From NCBI RefSeq assembly GCF_003144115.1, contig NW_020312006.1, forward strand, positions 471,822 through 535,821: a stretch of DNA of 64,000 nucleotides. Direction: 5' to 3'. Positions 1 to 10,501 of this stretch are shown piece by piece. The stretch comes from Tilletiopsis washingtonensis. Taxonomy: Eukaryota; Basidiomycota; Exobasidiomycetes; Entylomatales. The translations under genes were made by a program, and so were the position numbers. The stretch's first letter is position 1; each line of letters opens with the position of its first letter. The notes under the pieces were generated by a model. That model did not search any database, was not told the DNA's origin, and saw only the letters and a program-made list of their open reading frames with translations.

Positions 1-292
1 CCCCCCCAAAGACGCACTGGCCAAGCAAGGCATCAAGCGCTGTTCGGTACGTTGTGCCACGTCTGGTCCTGGCCGGAGCCCGGAGCCCGGAGGCATCACG
101 GGGCGCCAGCCGGTCAAGGTGGGGGTCTGCCAAACGAGGCGTGCCCTCGCTCTCGGGCATCAACCGGTCCGCGCCCTGGGCAAGTAGCGGGCAAGATAAA
201 GAACCCGCTACTCCACGTCGGGCGCCACGCGCAAAGCATGTCCAGCGCCGGCTCTCAGCTCAGGGGGTGCGTGTGCTGTTGCAAAGCTTGCG

Positions 293-316
293 CCCCCCCC
301 CCCCCCCCCCCCCCCC
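293..316. repeat. Homopolymer of 24 C
   Basis: An uninterrupted run of 24 cytosines on the + strand, just downstream of the last identified ERV2 exon (poly-G on the coding strand). It is followed by an alternating GCGCGCGC stretch. Such runs are prone to length error in sequencing and to slippage in vivo. Confidence 0.95.
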
Positions 317-340
317 GCGCGCGCACGAAGAGACACGCAC

Positions 341-1719
341 CTTATCGCACGGAAACTCCTCCTTTCCCAATCGCCTATTGACGCGATTGTGCGCGGTACA
401 CAGCCACAAACTCGCCGTCTTTCTCGAGCTCGTCTGTGGCGGCAGCTCGACGAGGAGTGCCTGAAAGTGCGCCGCACATTCGCCGCAGGGGTAGAGCCTC
501 GCGAAGAGATGCATAAAGTCGGCCAGCGCCTGGCGTTCGGCAGGCGTGGGAGACTCGGGAAACCGCAAGGTCATGGTGTGCAGAAAGCGCCACGTGGCTC
601 GGCCCAGCTCGGCCCTGAAAGTGAGAGAAGAGAGTGAGCAAGTGCTTGCAGCGGGCGCGAGGCAGCGGCCCCCATTGGAATAGCGCGACCAGAGGGCCTG
701 GGCAACATCGACCCCTCCGCGCGAGCGAGAAGAGCTCGCCGTTCGTACTTCGGCCGTAGTAGACGCAAGGAAACGCAAAGCCTCAACTAAAGAGCGTCCC
801 CCCCCCGCTTTGCAACGTGCTCCGAAAGAAGGCGAGACTGGCCGCAAAATGAGTAGTGATAGCCCTACGACCGAAAGACCCCCCTTATGGACTCAGCCGT
901 CGATCGCCCAGCTTCCATGTACACAAATGTCAAACCTCTCGTTGCCTCTCTTTTTTCCCTTCATCTCGCTCGCTCCCCCACCATCGAGGTCGCCCGCGCC
1001 ACTGCTGCGTGACCTCGCCCTTGCCCGGCCCTCACCCAAGCTTTGCTCTCGCTCTCAAGACAAAGCACAGAGTGTGCCCCTTTTCCCGGGGGCGCCCAAG
1101 CGCAGACCACGCAAAGCCAAGTCTCACACGGACGCTCCCCTTTCCACACGGATTTGCTGCCCCCCCCCCCCACCCATTCTTTCCTTTCCACCCACTCCTC
1201 TCTCTCTCTCTAGTTGCACACGCCCCAAGCGTGCCCGTCGGCACGATGCCCCGCTGTCCGCCTGGCTTGTTTCCCCCCGTCTCGACTTCATTGCGCTCGC
1301 CACCTTGCCCATCGTGCCTCGTTGACTTTCATCGGTGCTTAGCCCGATCATGCCCTTCGCCAGCTCGCCGTCTCCTTCCCGGCAACTGCGCCAGCCACTC
1401 CTCGCCCCTACTCTCGCGCACGGCGGGCGGGCGGCCGGGCGGGCACTCACTTTGCAGTGGCATTGCCCATCTTGCTCATGATGACACCTTCCTGCGTGTG
1501 CGGCGCATGCGTGGCCACTTGCAGTGCGTCTGTGAGGAGGGGCAGTGGCGGCAGGGGCTGTGGCCCACTGCCTTGTCCCTGTCGCTCCGGCGCCACGGCG
1601 GCCAGCTGTGCGTCGTAGAGCGAGCCGTGCGCCGGGCGGGAGAGGTAGAGCGCAGAAGGCACGAGCAGCACGAGGGCGGCCAGCAGGAAGAGCTGCAGGA
1701 AACGAGGGAGAGAAGGCAT
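341..1719 (-). CDS. ERV2: ERV2-type FAD-linked sulfhydryl oxidase (3' end unresolved)
   Basis: Exons 1719-1451 and 614-341, joined in frame. Members of the Erv/ALR family pass electrons from cysteine pairs to oxygen through FAD; Erv2 does this in the ER lumen. Residues 1-26 are a hydrophobic signal/anchor (MPSLPRFLQLFLLAALVLL). After the splice comes the Erv core: KAELGRATWRFLHTMTLRFP, then the redox CxxC in LYPCGECAAHF, then the FAD-binding stretch with QTSSRKTASLWLC and HNRVNRRLGKEEFPCD. The intron of 836 nt is long for this window; the GTGAGTG donor and TTTCAG acceptor restore the family sequence exactly. Exon 2 ends at a GTGCGT donor after CDK. The expected C-terminal CxC shuttle exon was not found: an open frame from about 165 to the left edge is possible but lacks the motif. 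The tail may lie outside the window. Family call is secure; the 3' end is not. Confidence 0.85.
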
Positions 1720-1973
1720 GGCTGAGGCGGGCGCCCAGAAGATGCAAGTCCGAGAGGGCGTGGGTGATGGAGGGAAAGCAAGGCCACCACCGCGGCACGC
1801 AGGGGGCAGTCAGAGTTGACGCTCAAGCCGCCCCGCCTGCGCCGTGCGTGTTGTTCCCACGCGCCCTGCCCTCGCCTCCTCGCACGCTCGCTCGCGCCTG
1901 CCTCTCAGGCCTGACTTCTCTCCGGCCCCTTCCATCCTCTCATTGCCTTTGCGTATTCCTTGTAAGTGTTCAT

Positions 1974-3306
1974 CTAGTCCCACCCGCCGCCTCCTCCTCT
2001 CCTGCCAGCCTTAACCTCGCTCCTCCTACTCTTGCCCACCTTCCTCCTCGCCTCCTCGATGCGCTGCAAGCGCCTCACTTTCGCCTGCTGCGCCTCGGAC
2101 GGCTCGCCGCGTATGCCAGTGGACAGTAGCGCTGTGAGATGCGTCTGCATCTGGTTGCCGTCGTGCGTTCGAGTTCATCAGCGCGGGCGGGGCGGCGCGG
2201 CAAGAGCCCGGCAGCGGGGCGAGCAAGGGCAGGACGAGGAGAGAGAGAGGAAAAGGGACAACGTAACACTTACTTTGGAGAGCGCATCGAGCACGTTTGC
2301 CTCTTGTGAGCGCTGCCGCGACGAACTGAGGCCGAGCGCATGCGACGCTCGCAGATAGTACGGCTTTGTGTGGTGTGGAATTATGCGTGAGAGTATGCGA
2401 TGTGTGAGCCACAAGAGCAGAATTCTCAGTCGCAAGTCTTCTCTCTCTCTCTCTTGCGTCTAGTATGCAGGTTTGCCACTACTCTGCCCTCCTCGAGCCA
2501 TGGCCAGGTTTCGCCAAAAACTCACCGAGCGCGCAACGAGCATCCTCAGTGCGCTGCTCGGCAGCGGCGGCAGCGTGGTGCCTTCGCCAGCGCCGGCGCC
2601 AGCGAGGAGCGTAGAGAGAGGCAGGCGCAACGTCGCCTTCGTCGAGACTTTGTTGACGTGCTGTCCGCCGGGCCCCGAGGAGCGAGAGAAGGAGAACTGC
2701 ACCATCTCTTGTTTTTTGTGTGTTTTTTGCGCGGGCAAGCAGACGAAAAGGCCGAAGGAGTCCGTTCGAAAGCGTCGAGGCGAGGAAAGGCGATGAGGGG
2801 GGGATCAGCGGAGAGAGAGAGCAGGCGAGAGAGGCAGAGAGGAAGAAAGATGAGGCCACAAAGAGAGAAAACGTACCGCGAGACAAGCCCAGCTTCTGCA
2901 GCTGCTCGAGCCACGCTTTGCGCTGCGCCATCTCGTGCGGCGTCTCGCTGACTGCCTGTCCTCCTGCTTGCTGCGAGTCACCGTCTTCCTGTGCGGGCGC
3001 GCGCAGGCGTGCCACAGAGGCAGACGTGCCCAAATGTCGCACCGCGGCCGGCGCCGATGCCGACGCTGCGAGTCGGAGTCGCGAGGGCGGAGCAGCAGCC
3101 GTAGCCGTGGCATTCGGATTGCCGCAGACGCAGCGACAGACGCGAGCGAGCCTCGCCGCCGCCGTCGATGTCGATGTCGATGTCGACGGCAAAGCCACCT
3201 GCCTCGCGCCGGCCGTGGCGTCGAGGAAAGGGGCCGCCGCCCTGTTGCTTCGCCGCAGCAGCAGATTCGCACGGCTGCACTGCAGCAGCAGGCATGTTGG
3301 CGGCAT
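1974..3306 (-). CDS. ICT1: Mitochondrial ribosome-rescue peptidyl-tRNA hydrolase, ICT1/MRPL58 type
   Basis: Exons 3306-2877, 2707-2526, 2363-2274 and 2150-1974 give 292 residues in one frame. ICT1-type factors hydrolyse peptidyl-tRNA on stalled mitoribosomes. The GGQ catalytic motif lies in SRSSGPGGQHVNKVSTKA (GGQ at residues 157-159); the third exon carries the family's RSPYYLRASHALGLSSSRQR and the last ends in the basic tail RRLQRIEEARRKVGKSRR used to grip the ribosome. The N-terminal 140 residues are Ala/Arg/Ser-rich and poor in acid, as in a mitochondrial presequence, and contain a Ser-Thr repeat encoded by a hexanucleotide repeat near 3165-3187. Two acceptors are not YAG: CAAG before 2707 and AAAG before 2363. 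An in-frame ATG at 3489 exists, but 3306 leaves a normal promoter gap to the divergent rhodanese gene. Confidence 0.88.
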
Positions 3307-3682
3307 TCCTTTTCGTTGCTTCTTCCCGCCGCCAAATACCAATTCGTGCGAACTGCTCGGCTCCGTCGTGAAGCGAGCCGTTCGATGTCCGATGCCTGCG
3401 CTTGCAAGCAACAAAGCAAAGGGCGCTTGATGGTCTTGATGGGGTGCGGACAAGCAAAGAGGGCTCATGGCTGAAGGCATGGCGCGCACTGGCCTGGCTC
3501 ACAGGCAGCGCGCAGCTGAATACAAAATGCGCCGCAATTGTAATCAGAATCGCATAACCGCGCACGAAGCACCGAAGCATGGCCGCGTGCTCCACATCAT
3601 CGCGCCGGCGCGCGCACAGCGCTTCGCATGCTTGGCCTCTCCACCACCACCACCCCATTGCCACGCACGCACGACGCCAACC
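3307..3682. promoter_or_regulatory. Divergent intergenic region, ICT1 / rhodanese
   Basis: 376 nt between two divergent start codons; it must hold both promoters. I see pyrimidine-rich stretches near 3630-3660 but no clear TATA box or recognised operator. Confidence 0.4.
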
Positions 3683-4462
3683 ATGTCCTTGCGTGCTCTT
3701 CCTCTCCTGCGCACCGCCGTCGCAGGCAGCGCGCCTCGTCTCTGCGCGCCTCTTCTGCGCGTCGGCGGCGTGCCTGCCATGCCCGTGCGCAGCATGTCCA
3801 GCACTCCCATGCGCGCCCTGCACTGCACTCCCGCTCGCTTCTCCGCCTCCAACACCGACACCGCCTGGGCGTCCAAGGGCGCCATCTCCTACTCCGAGCT
3901 CAAGAAGCTCACGCAGGCGCCGCCGCCCGACATTACGCTCATCGACGTGCGCGAGCCCGACGAGGTGGCTTCGGGCATCATCCCTTCGGCCGTCAACGTG
4001 CCGCTGTCGCGCTTCGCCGAGGCCTTCAATCCCATGAAGGGCGCCGACTTTCGCCGCGACTTTGCCTTTGACCGCCCGCAGTTCGGCGACAAGCTCATCT
4101 TCTACTGCCGCAGCGGCAAGCGCAGTCAGACGGCATTGGAGACGGCAAAGAAGAATGGCTGGGTCAAGTGAGTTGTGACCGAGTTGGCCAGCAAAACGCG
4201 CGTGTGCCGAGGCAAGGACAAGAGACGGGCGGCGAAGAGGGGACGAGCAGCGGCGATGCTCTCTGAAGATGCGGCTTGTTGCCATGCAAAGCGCATACAA
4301 CCACCTCACTCCCTGCATTCGAACCGCGTCGAGAGCAGCATGACTGACCCCCCCCCCCCCCCACACTCGCAACAAACCAGCGCTCGCAACTACTCCGGCT
4401 CCTGGCTCGACTGGGTGAAGCGCGAGGAGAAGAGCGGCGCGGCGGGCGAGAATGAGGACTGA
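3683..4462 (+). CDS. Mitochondrial single-domain rhodanese (thiosulfate sulfurtransferase-like)
   Basis: Exons 3683-4167 and 4381-4462 give 188 residues. One rhodanese domain starts at ISYSELKKL and runs through ITLIDVREPDEVASG (the CDC25-like LIDVRE strand) to the active loop FYCRSGKRSQ, with the persulfide cysteine at residue 142. The tail NARNYSGSWLDW after the splice is the usual C-terminal helix. The first 50 residues are rich in Arg, Ala and Ser with few acidic residues, so a mitochondrial presequence is likely. Single-domain rhodaneses move sulfane sulfur; the exact substrate cannot be told. The intron (213 nt) holds a 14-C tract upstream of its CAG acceptor. The ATG at 3683 is the first that begins the targeting sequence. 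Confidence 0.88.
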
Positions 4463-5471
4463 GTGTGTGTGTGCAAGTGGGACCAGGCTTACGCGCGCGC
4501 GGGGGGGAGTTGTGGGAGTGCAGGTGGGGAGGCCGCGTGGGGGCAACAAAAGGGGGGACTGGGAGGGCCAGGCGGGGCGCATAGGGCTACGTGGGGAAGT
4601 CCAGCTCGGCTAGCTCCCCAAGCCTCGCGCTCGGCATCGGCCGCGGGCCGTACGTACCATCAACAACACGCTCTTCGCTCCGTGCATCCTCGGTCCGGCA
4701 AGCAAGCTCTCTCTTCCTCCTCTCTCTCTCTCTCTCTCTTCACCGGCCTTTTACGTGCAGGAAGCATAGAAGGGCTCGCCGACGACGGGCTCCCCATCTG
4801 CTCTCTCCACCTCTAGTCGAAGGTCTTGGTCCCGCTCTCCATCCTTCCCATGACACCTCCGCTTTCCCGATCCCACAATGCAACACGCGAAAGTCCAGAA
4901 CTCGCTCACACAGACCGAAGCCATGTCACGAAAAAGCACACACACACATCTCGAGCGCAACAAAAGCATCTACTTTCCCCTCCTCCACTCGGTCTGGCTT
5001 CTCCTCCCACAGCGAGACGATGCCGCTTCACTCTGCGGACGAGGGCAGATGGCAGGTGCAGAGAGAGAAAAACGGGGCTCGCATTCGATTTTGCTGCCCC
5101 CCCGCACAGTTCCGCAGTCTGAGTTGCAGAGCGAGAACGAGGCGAAGGCTCCCCCTTGTTACAGCCCCTCTTGGAAGTTTTTGCTGCAGCAGAGAGAAAC
5201 AAGTGGAATGGGCACGGACGGGTAGGCATGGCGAGAGAGCGCTGAAACGAAGGGGGGAGCGGAGCAGGGAAGAAATAAAGGCGATCAAGCGCGTGCGCGC
5301 ACCGACTTGCGAACCGGAGAGCGATTCGGGTTCCACTTGTTGCGCAGGGGAGAGAGAGAGAGAGGGCCGAGTGAGGGTCAGCATGGAATTTGACAGAGCG
5401 CGCACAGCGGCACCCAGCGGGCGACAGAGCTAGCACAGCCGGGCAGGAAACACTTTGCCGCAAAGGGCCGT
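4463..5471. other. Convergent intergenic region with possible undefined exons
   Basis: About 1 kb between the 3' ends of the rhodanese and SigF-like genes. It holds CT/GA microsatellites near 4717-4740 and 5350-5365. On the minus strand, segments at 5335-5300 and 4870-4751 have short protein-like open frames with plausible AAG acceptors and could be 3' exons of the SigF-like gene; I could not prove this. Confidence 0.35.
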
Positions 5472-7073
5472 TCAGCGCACACAACTGGAGAAACTCACCC
5501 AGCCAAGCAGATGGCCCACCAGCGCCGCTAGGAGCCAGCACATGAAGCCCGCGCCAAGCTTGATGATGCCGACGACGGCACTGCCTCCAGGCACGAGCGC
5601 TGCCGGCATGCTGCGTGTACCCCACAACGCTCGCGTCAGCCCACATGCGGAGAAGCGAGAAGGAGGGGGGGGGGGGACGACGACGTACACCGTAGGGTCA
5701 TAGTAGTCCTCCTGCCGCTTGATGTAGAATCTCCCGTCAGCGCCACGTTGCAGGAAGAGCACTACGATGAGACTGCATCGGGGTTGGCCATATGTGTGTC
5801 AGCTGGGACGGGGGCCATCGGCGAGGGGTAAAAACGTGAGGGCGTACCGGCAAGGAGGTGCGCGAATGCTAGCGAGTGCCGAGATGGAGGGAATCAGGGT
5901 CTGCACTGCATCAATGAAGCTGTTGGGCGCAGCAGGGACGCGCGAGACGTCAGCTATGGATGGAAAAAAGCAGTTTTGGGCGGGCGGTGCCATGTGATGC
6001 CAGCGAAACCGGAGATGCACACAATACGCACAGCTTGTTGTTCTCCCGGTCGAAGGCTGCGTCGGTGACGCGGGGCAGGGCGCATTAGCCAAGAGAAGAA
6101 AACGTTTGGGCGCCATGTCAAGCAGAGGGATGGCGGGAGACAGGACAGGACGATGGCCTGGGGCACACAACGAAACAACAGCGGAGAGCCGTCTCTTCTC
6201 TCTCTCTCTTCTCTCCATCTCGCTCTCTCCAGCGGCGTAGTGCGGAGAGCTCTCTTCGCCATAGCTCTTCTACACAGCTGCACTTGGCATGTCTGCTGCT
6301 GCTCTCTCTTCTGCGACTGGCAGAGCCGCGTTCGTGGCTGGGCATTGTGCGCCGGAGCACGAAAAGTGCGCACGATGTTTTCATGGGGGCCGGCTGCACC
6401 CTCGCCACCTTCCTCTGCCTCTGCCTCTCCTCTACGCCTGGCGCTTCATTCATGCAGCCCCCTTCTTCCTCCTACCGTGCCACTGTCCTTCAACTTCTTG
6501 TCCTCTCGCCCACGTTCTCCCCCCATGTGCACCTCTCGCGACACACTCACCGACGGAGTTGACGTCGATCTTGGGCGTGAACATGCAGCGCAGCCATTGG
6601 TAGATGGGCAGCAAGCCTCCATCGCGCGACTGGAGGTGTGTGTGTGTGTGAGAGAGAGAGAGAGCAGATCATCAGCAAAAGGGTGCACGACGGCAAGCGT
6701 GGAGCCAAGGCTGCGCTGCGCACACGCTTCGGTAGGCGCGCGCTCGAGTCCGTGCTTTGGCTCAGCGCCTTGCCCCTCGCCAAAAGATGGAGCGTGCCTC
6801 TCTGCACACTCGACGCCACACGCGCCGTGTTTCCCTGCCCTGCCCTTTCTTTCCCGGACCCGCTCTCCTTCGACTCTCTCATGCCACACACACACACACA
6901 AGCAAGCACGAACTCGGACTCACGTTGGCGCCGCTGCGCACGGCACAGAGCGGGTGTTCAAAGCTGGCGTCGGGGGCAAAGTAGGAGCTCATGACCTTGC
7001 GCTGCTCGGCGGCCGAGGGCGCCTCGATGAGGCCCTTGACGACGGCGGTGATTTCGCGCGCGGGGTCCTGCAT
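5472..7073 (-). CDS. SigF-like NTF2-like family protein
   Basis: Exons 7073-6924, 6629-6551, 6056-6032, 5919-5848, 5772-5689 and 5610-5472 (182 residues if read to the first stop). The joined protein begins MQDPAREITAVVKGLIEAPS, then has FFxPD-like SSYFAPDASFEHPLCAV, IYQWLRCMFTPKIDVNSV, AFDRENNKLFIDAVQTL, and RFYIKRQEDYYDPT, followed by a hydrophobic segment VVGIIKLGAGFMCWLLAALV that is probably a membrane anchor. This order matches a fungal family annotated as SigF-like NTF2-like, whose function I do not know; the NTF2-like fold is a small cone often used as a ligand pocket. One exon is only 25 nt. A GTGAGT at 5498, just after the anchor, is a good donor, so the real C-terminus may continue downstream. 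Internal exons are well supported by phase; the 3' end is not. Confidence 0.65.
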
Positions 7074-7299
7074 GGTGAGAGAAGGGGTGTGAGGAGGTGA
7101 GGGTGGGGAGGAAGGAGGAGGCAAGGCATGCTCTGCCATGTGGAGGCGGCGCGCGGCCCGTGATTGCGAAGCAGCAGCACCGCCGAGCGTGGGAAGCGGC
7201 ACGTGCCGCAGCGGCGGCGCACTGCATGTCTCGACTCGACTGGTGGCTCGCGACTTCGGCCTCCTCTCGACGCTCCACATCCATCCCTCCTGCACCAGC

Positions 7300-8133
7300 A
7301 TGTCCATGCTGCGCCTCTCCTCGCTCGCAGCACGCGCTGCGCCTGCGTGGGTGCGCACACTGCGCAGCTCGGCGCCGCGAGGCAGCGGCAGCGGCAGCGC
7401 GGCGGCGGCAGAGAGCAAGCCGGAAGATCCACTGCTGCTCGCCATTCGCGGCAAGATGAAGGAGGCGATGCGCGCCAGGAACAAGGGCGAGGCCGATGTA
7501 TGGCGCGTGAGTGATGCAGGGCGGGAAAGAGAGAATGGCGCCTGGATGGGCAGAATGAGGGGAAGAAAGAGGCGCCAGAGCGCACAGCCTGGGCCGCGGC
7601 AGGTACGGAGCAAGAGAGAGAGAGAGAGAGGCCGAGAGCATGCGTGCGGCTTGCGGGAGGAGACATTTGCCCTTTGGCAGGAAGCAGCCATGCACGATGC
7701 TTTGTCAAGCCTGTGCCACTGCGTTCCCATTCGCCGGCAATGGCTGAAACTTCCTCCTCTCCCTTTCTGGGGCGGGGCACAGTCAATCATTGGCGCATAC
7801 AACCAATCGCAGCATCTCCCCTCTCCTCAGCCACTCTCCCGCCTGCTTCTCTCCGCATACGATCAGCGCATAACCTCTGCCGCCACCTACCGCGCCGCGA
7901 CGCCTGCGCCGCGCATCGATCTGGCAGAGGCCGAGGAGGCCGAGGCGCAGCTGCTCAGGCCGCTCCTGCCGAAGCTGCTGGCAGACGAGGAGCTGAAGCA
8001 AGAGGTGGCGCGCGCAGTGCAGCAGTCAGAGGGCAAGAGGATGGGAGAGGTGATGAAGATCCTGAAGGAGAGATTGCCGGCCGAGGATGGCAAGCGAGTC
8101 GCAGGCTTCGTAAAGGAGGCGCTGAAGGCGTAA
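7300..8133 (+). CDS. AIM41: AIM41, mitochondrial GatB/YqeY-domain protein
   Basis: Exons 7300-7506 and 7831-8133 give 169 residues. A mitochondrial-type leader (MSMLRLSSLAARAAPAW) is followed by the YqeY domain: the first helix LLLAIRGKMKEAMRARNKG, then RPLSRLLLSAYDQRI after the splice, EAEAQLLRPLLPKLLADEE and the C-terminal KRMGEVMKILKERLP. YqeY-like proteins resemble the tail domain of the GatB tRNA amidotransferase subunit; the yeast homologue Aim41 is mitochondrial and affects genome inheritance, its reaction being unknown. The intron runs from GTGAGT at 7507 to CTCAG at 7830. A second ATG two codons downstream could also be used. It is divergent from the SigF-like gene, 226 nt away. Confidence 0.85.
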   Translation: MSMLRLSSLAARAAPAWVRTLRSSAPRGSGSGSAAAAESKPEDPLLLAIRGKMKEAMRARNKGEADVWRVSDAGRERENGAWMGRMRGRKRRQSAQPGPRQVRSKRERERGREHACGLREETFALWQEAAMHDALSSLCHCVPIRRQWLKLPPLPFWGGAQSIIGAYNQSQHLPSPQPLSRLLLSAYDQRITSAATYRAATPAPRIDLAEAEEAEAQLLRPLLPKLLADEELKQEVARAVQQSEGKRMGEVMKILKERLPAEDGKRVAGFVKEALKA

Positions 8134-8505
8134 AAAGGGCAAATGTCACCCCCTCGTGCACGCTTTTCTGCTTGCTTGCAGACCGCGTGCAATGAGCGAA
8201 TCGAGACTGGAGTTGGGGGGCGGTGGGAGTCGGCCCCGCTGCGTGGGCAGCACGGGCTTTCGTCCTTCCAGTCGAGTCGCTTTCACTGCTCGAAAGGCAG
8301 GTCGCGCCGTCGCTCTCATCGAACCAGACGCAACGAAGTGGTGGTCAGGTATCCATTGCCCCCCCTTCCCTCCCGCGCGGCGGCGGCTCCTCGCTCCCTC
8401 TGGGTAGCAACTATGTCCCCTTGCCTCTCGTCCTCCCGGGCCAGCCTGCAGACCAGCTCTTGCCCCTTCTCATCACGTCTTTGACCTTTCCCTTTCCCGT
8501 GTGCG
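8134..8505. other. Convergent intergenic region AIM41 / ARL8
   Basis: 372 nt between two 3' ends. It should hold both 3' UTRs and polyadenylation signals; I see no other feature. Confidence 0.4.
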
Positions 8506-9843
8506 CTACCGAGCCCCCGCAGGGCTGCGTGCACACAGCCAGCGCAGCGTCACGTCAATGTTGACCTGCCGCTTGCTGGAGATGGAGTAGCACGAGACTT
8601 CGCGCGCCGCAATTTGCTCTAGCCGCCTGTGTGGTTTGCAAAAAGCCAAGCAAGGGTTCAGCAGATGCATGAGGGCGGATCGACTCAGGCGAGAATGCGA
8701 CAGCGAGGAGAGCGGCACATGAACGCCTGGCGAGACGCCTCGTCAAGTGGCGGACAGGGCGAGAGAACTTGGCCTGCTCTGCGTATGGGACAGCAGCACA
8801 GCCAATCCTCTCCACCAGGCAATCTCATCCTGCATCGCCACTCTACCTCTGCCTCTTCCGCAGTGCCTTTCCTTCCTTGCATCTCAAGCAGCCTACAAAA
8901 AACTCACATGACACGAATCACCTCCTCGGCGCTCGCCGCGCCCTGCACGTCGTTCTTCGTCGCCAGCACGAGCAGCGGCACGCCCGCGAGCATGGGGCGC
9001 GACACTAGCGCGTGCAGCTCCTCCGCCGCCACACCCCACGCTGCCGAGTCGTTGCCTTCGCTTGGCGCACTGCCGGCGCCGGTGGAGGGGCCAGAAGAGG
9101 AGGTGCTGGAGGAGGGAAGAGGGATCGAAGAATCGACGACGAAGACGATTGCCGAGACGCCGCGACAGTAGCGCTCCCACATGTTGCGGAAGCGCGCTTG
9201 GCCTCTGCAAAGGAAAGGGATGAGGGAGGCGAGCATGAGCAGCAGCTTCCATTGGGCGCTGGTCGCTAGTCGCTTGGCAACGGCCCAGATCTCCAGGGCT
9301 ACTTCACCTCCCGCACCAATTGTGAGGACCCGGATCCCCCTCCCTTTCCCCCCCAGAGGCCAGAACGCGACGTCCTACGCACCCAATGTCCCACACCTTG
9401 ATCGTCGTGTTACCAGCCTGCACCTTGCGCATGTTGAAGCCTGTTCGCAGGAGGAGTGCGGGAAATGAGCACATTGCAGGCAGCCAGAGAGAAAAGAGAC
9501 GTGGCGGTGCGGCGAAGAATGAGGATCTGGGCAGTGCCTCGCTGCTCGAACGCAGCACTTGCCAAGACAGGCAAGAGGTGCAGCGCAAAGCTATCTCGCC
9601 GCGTCTGTGCCTTCTCTACTCGACCTTTCCTCCTCTCTCTCTCTCTCCAATCCACCTCCAGCGGGGCCAGCAGCACTGACCAACCGTGGGGATCATCTCT
9701 GAGCTAAACTGCCCGCACGCCAGCACATTGACGAGCGACGTCTTTCCCGCGGCATTGAGGCCGACGACGCAGATCTCGAGATGCCGCGAGAAGAGGAGGG
9801 CACGCAGCCATGCCAGCAGAGGCGAGAGGAGAGGAATGTACAT
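8506..9843 (-). CDS. ARL8: ARL8, Arf-like small GTPase
   Basis: Exons 9843-9681, 9440-9383, 9204-8908 and 8626-8506 give 212 residues. Arl8 binds late endosome/lysosome (vacuole) membranes by its N-terminal amphipathic helix and recruits effectors for organelle movement and fusion. Visible motifs: N-terminal helix [18 protein letters not shown] with no Gly2; P-loop GLNAAGKT at 28-35; switch [18 protein letters not shown]; switch [22 protein letters not shown]; base-binding ATKND where Arl8 usually has NKRD; and the C-terminal [19 protein letters not shown]. Odd points are a Ser/Gly-rich insertion of about 25 residues after VVDSS and the Asn-to-Thr change in the base motif, which Rho GTPases also show. 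All splice phases agree, so the family call is firm. Confidence 0.93.
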
Positions 9844-10501
9844 CCTTGCGCCCGGCACGCGAGAGAGGCGCGTGGGCGGCACGAGGCGGTAGGTGTGGAG
9901 AGAGAGAGAGGCGCGGAGAGGGGCGCGGGCGCCGAGGAGACGCTGTGAAGAAGCGGAGGATGAGAAGGCGGAGAGAGAGAGGAGGAGTGGCGTGGTGCCA
10001 GAGCGTGCTGCACGTTCAAGCCACGCCGCGCCCGGGAGAGAGATGAGGCAGCGCCGCGGCGGCAAGGGCCAGATGATGTCACGGCTCCACGCCGCGAGCT
10101 GCTCCCACGCCGTGCGGTCGGGCGCACGCCCGCCCGAGGGGGCTGCTGCTGCCGCCTCTGCCTCAGCCCTGCGCCCCACCTGCACCAAGACCTGCGATGT
10201 GGGCTAGAACAGGAATCAGCAGCACCATCGTTCGTTGCTTGCTCTCTCGCCGCGCCAGGGTGCATCAGGCCTTGAGCAAGGGCGCTGCTGCATGGCGCGG
10301 GCGCAGTCTGTGTGTGCTGCACAGCTCTCGGCGCGGGAGCGCTTTCTCACGTGACGCCTCCCGCCCGACTCAAGCCGGCGGGCGCGGCGCGGCGCGGCGG
10401 GCGGCGGTCGCACGGCGGCGCGCGCGCCTCAGCCTCGCGCCAGCGGGCGCAGCTTCCCCTCCATCCCTCAACCCACCACTCGCACTCGCCTCGCTGCACC
10501 A
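9844..10501. promoter_or_regulatory. Divergent intergenic region ARL8 / COX8
   Basis: 658 nt between divergent start codons. It is GC-rich, with GA-repeat tracts near 9898-9912 and 9975-9990. No recognised regulatory motif. Confidence 0.4.

Noticed and set aside
1-54. Possible + strand exon at the left edge (DALAKQGIKRCS before a GTACGT).
   Set aside because: Only about 17 codons are visible, with no motif and no downstream partner exon; it may be chance.
2978-4582. Minus-strand open frame of 534 codons across ICT1 and the rhodanese.
   Set aside because: It lies antisense to the rhodanese exon and in a different frame from ICT1; a product of high GC.
4751-4969. Minus-strand open frame ending VVGEPFYASCT as a separate gene.
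   Set aside because: Too short, no family; mentioned only as a possible 3' exon of the SigF-like gene.
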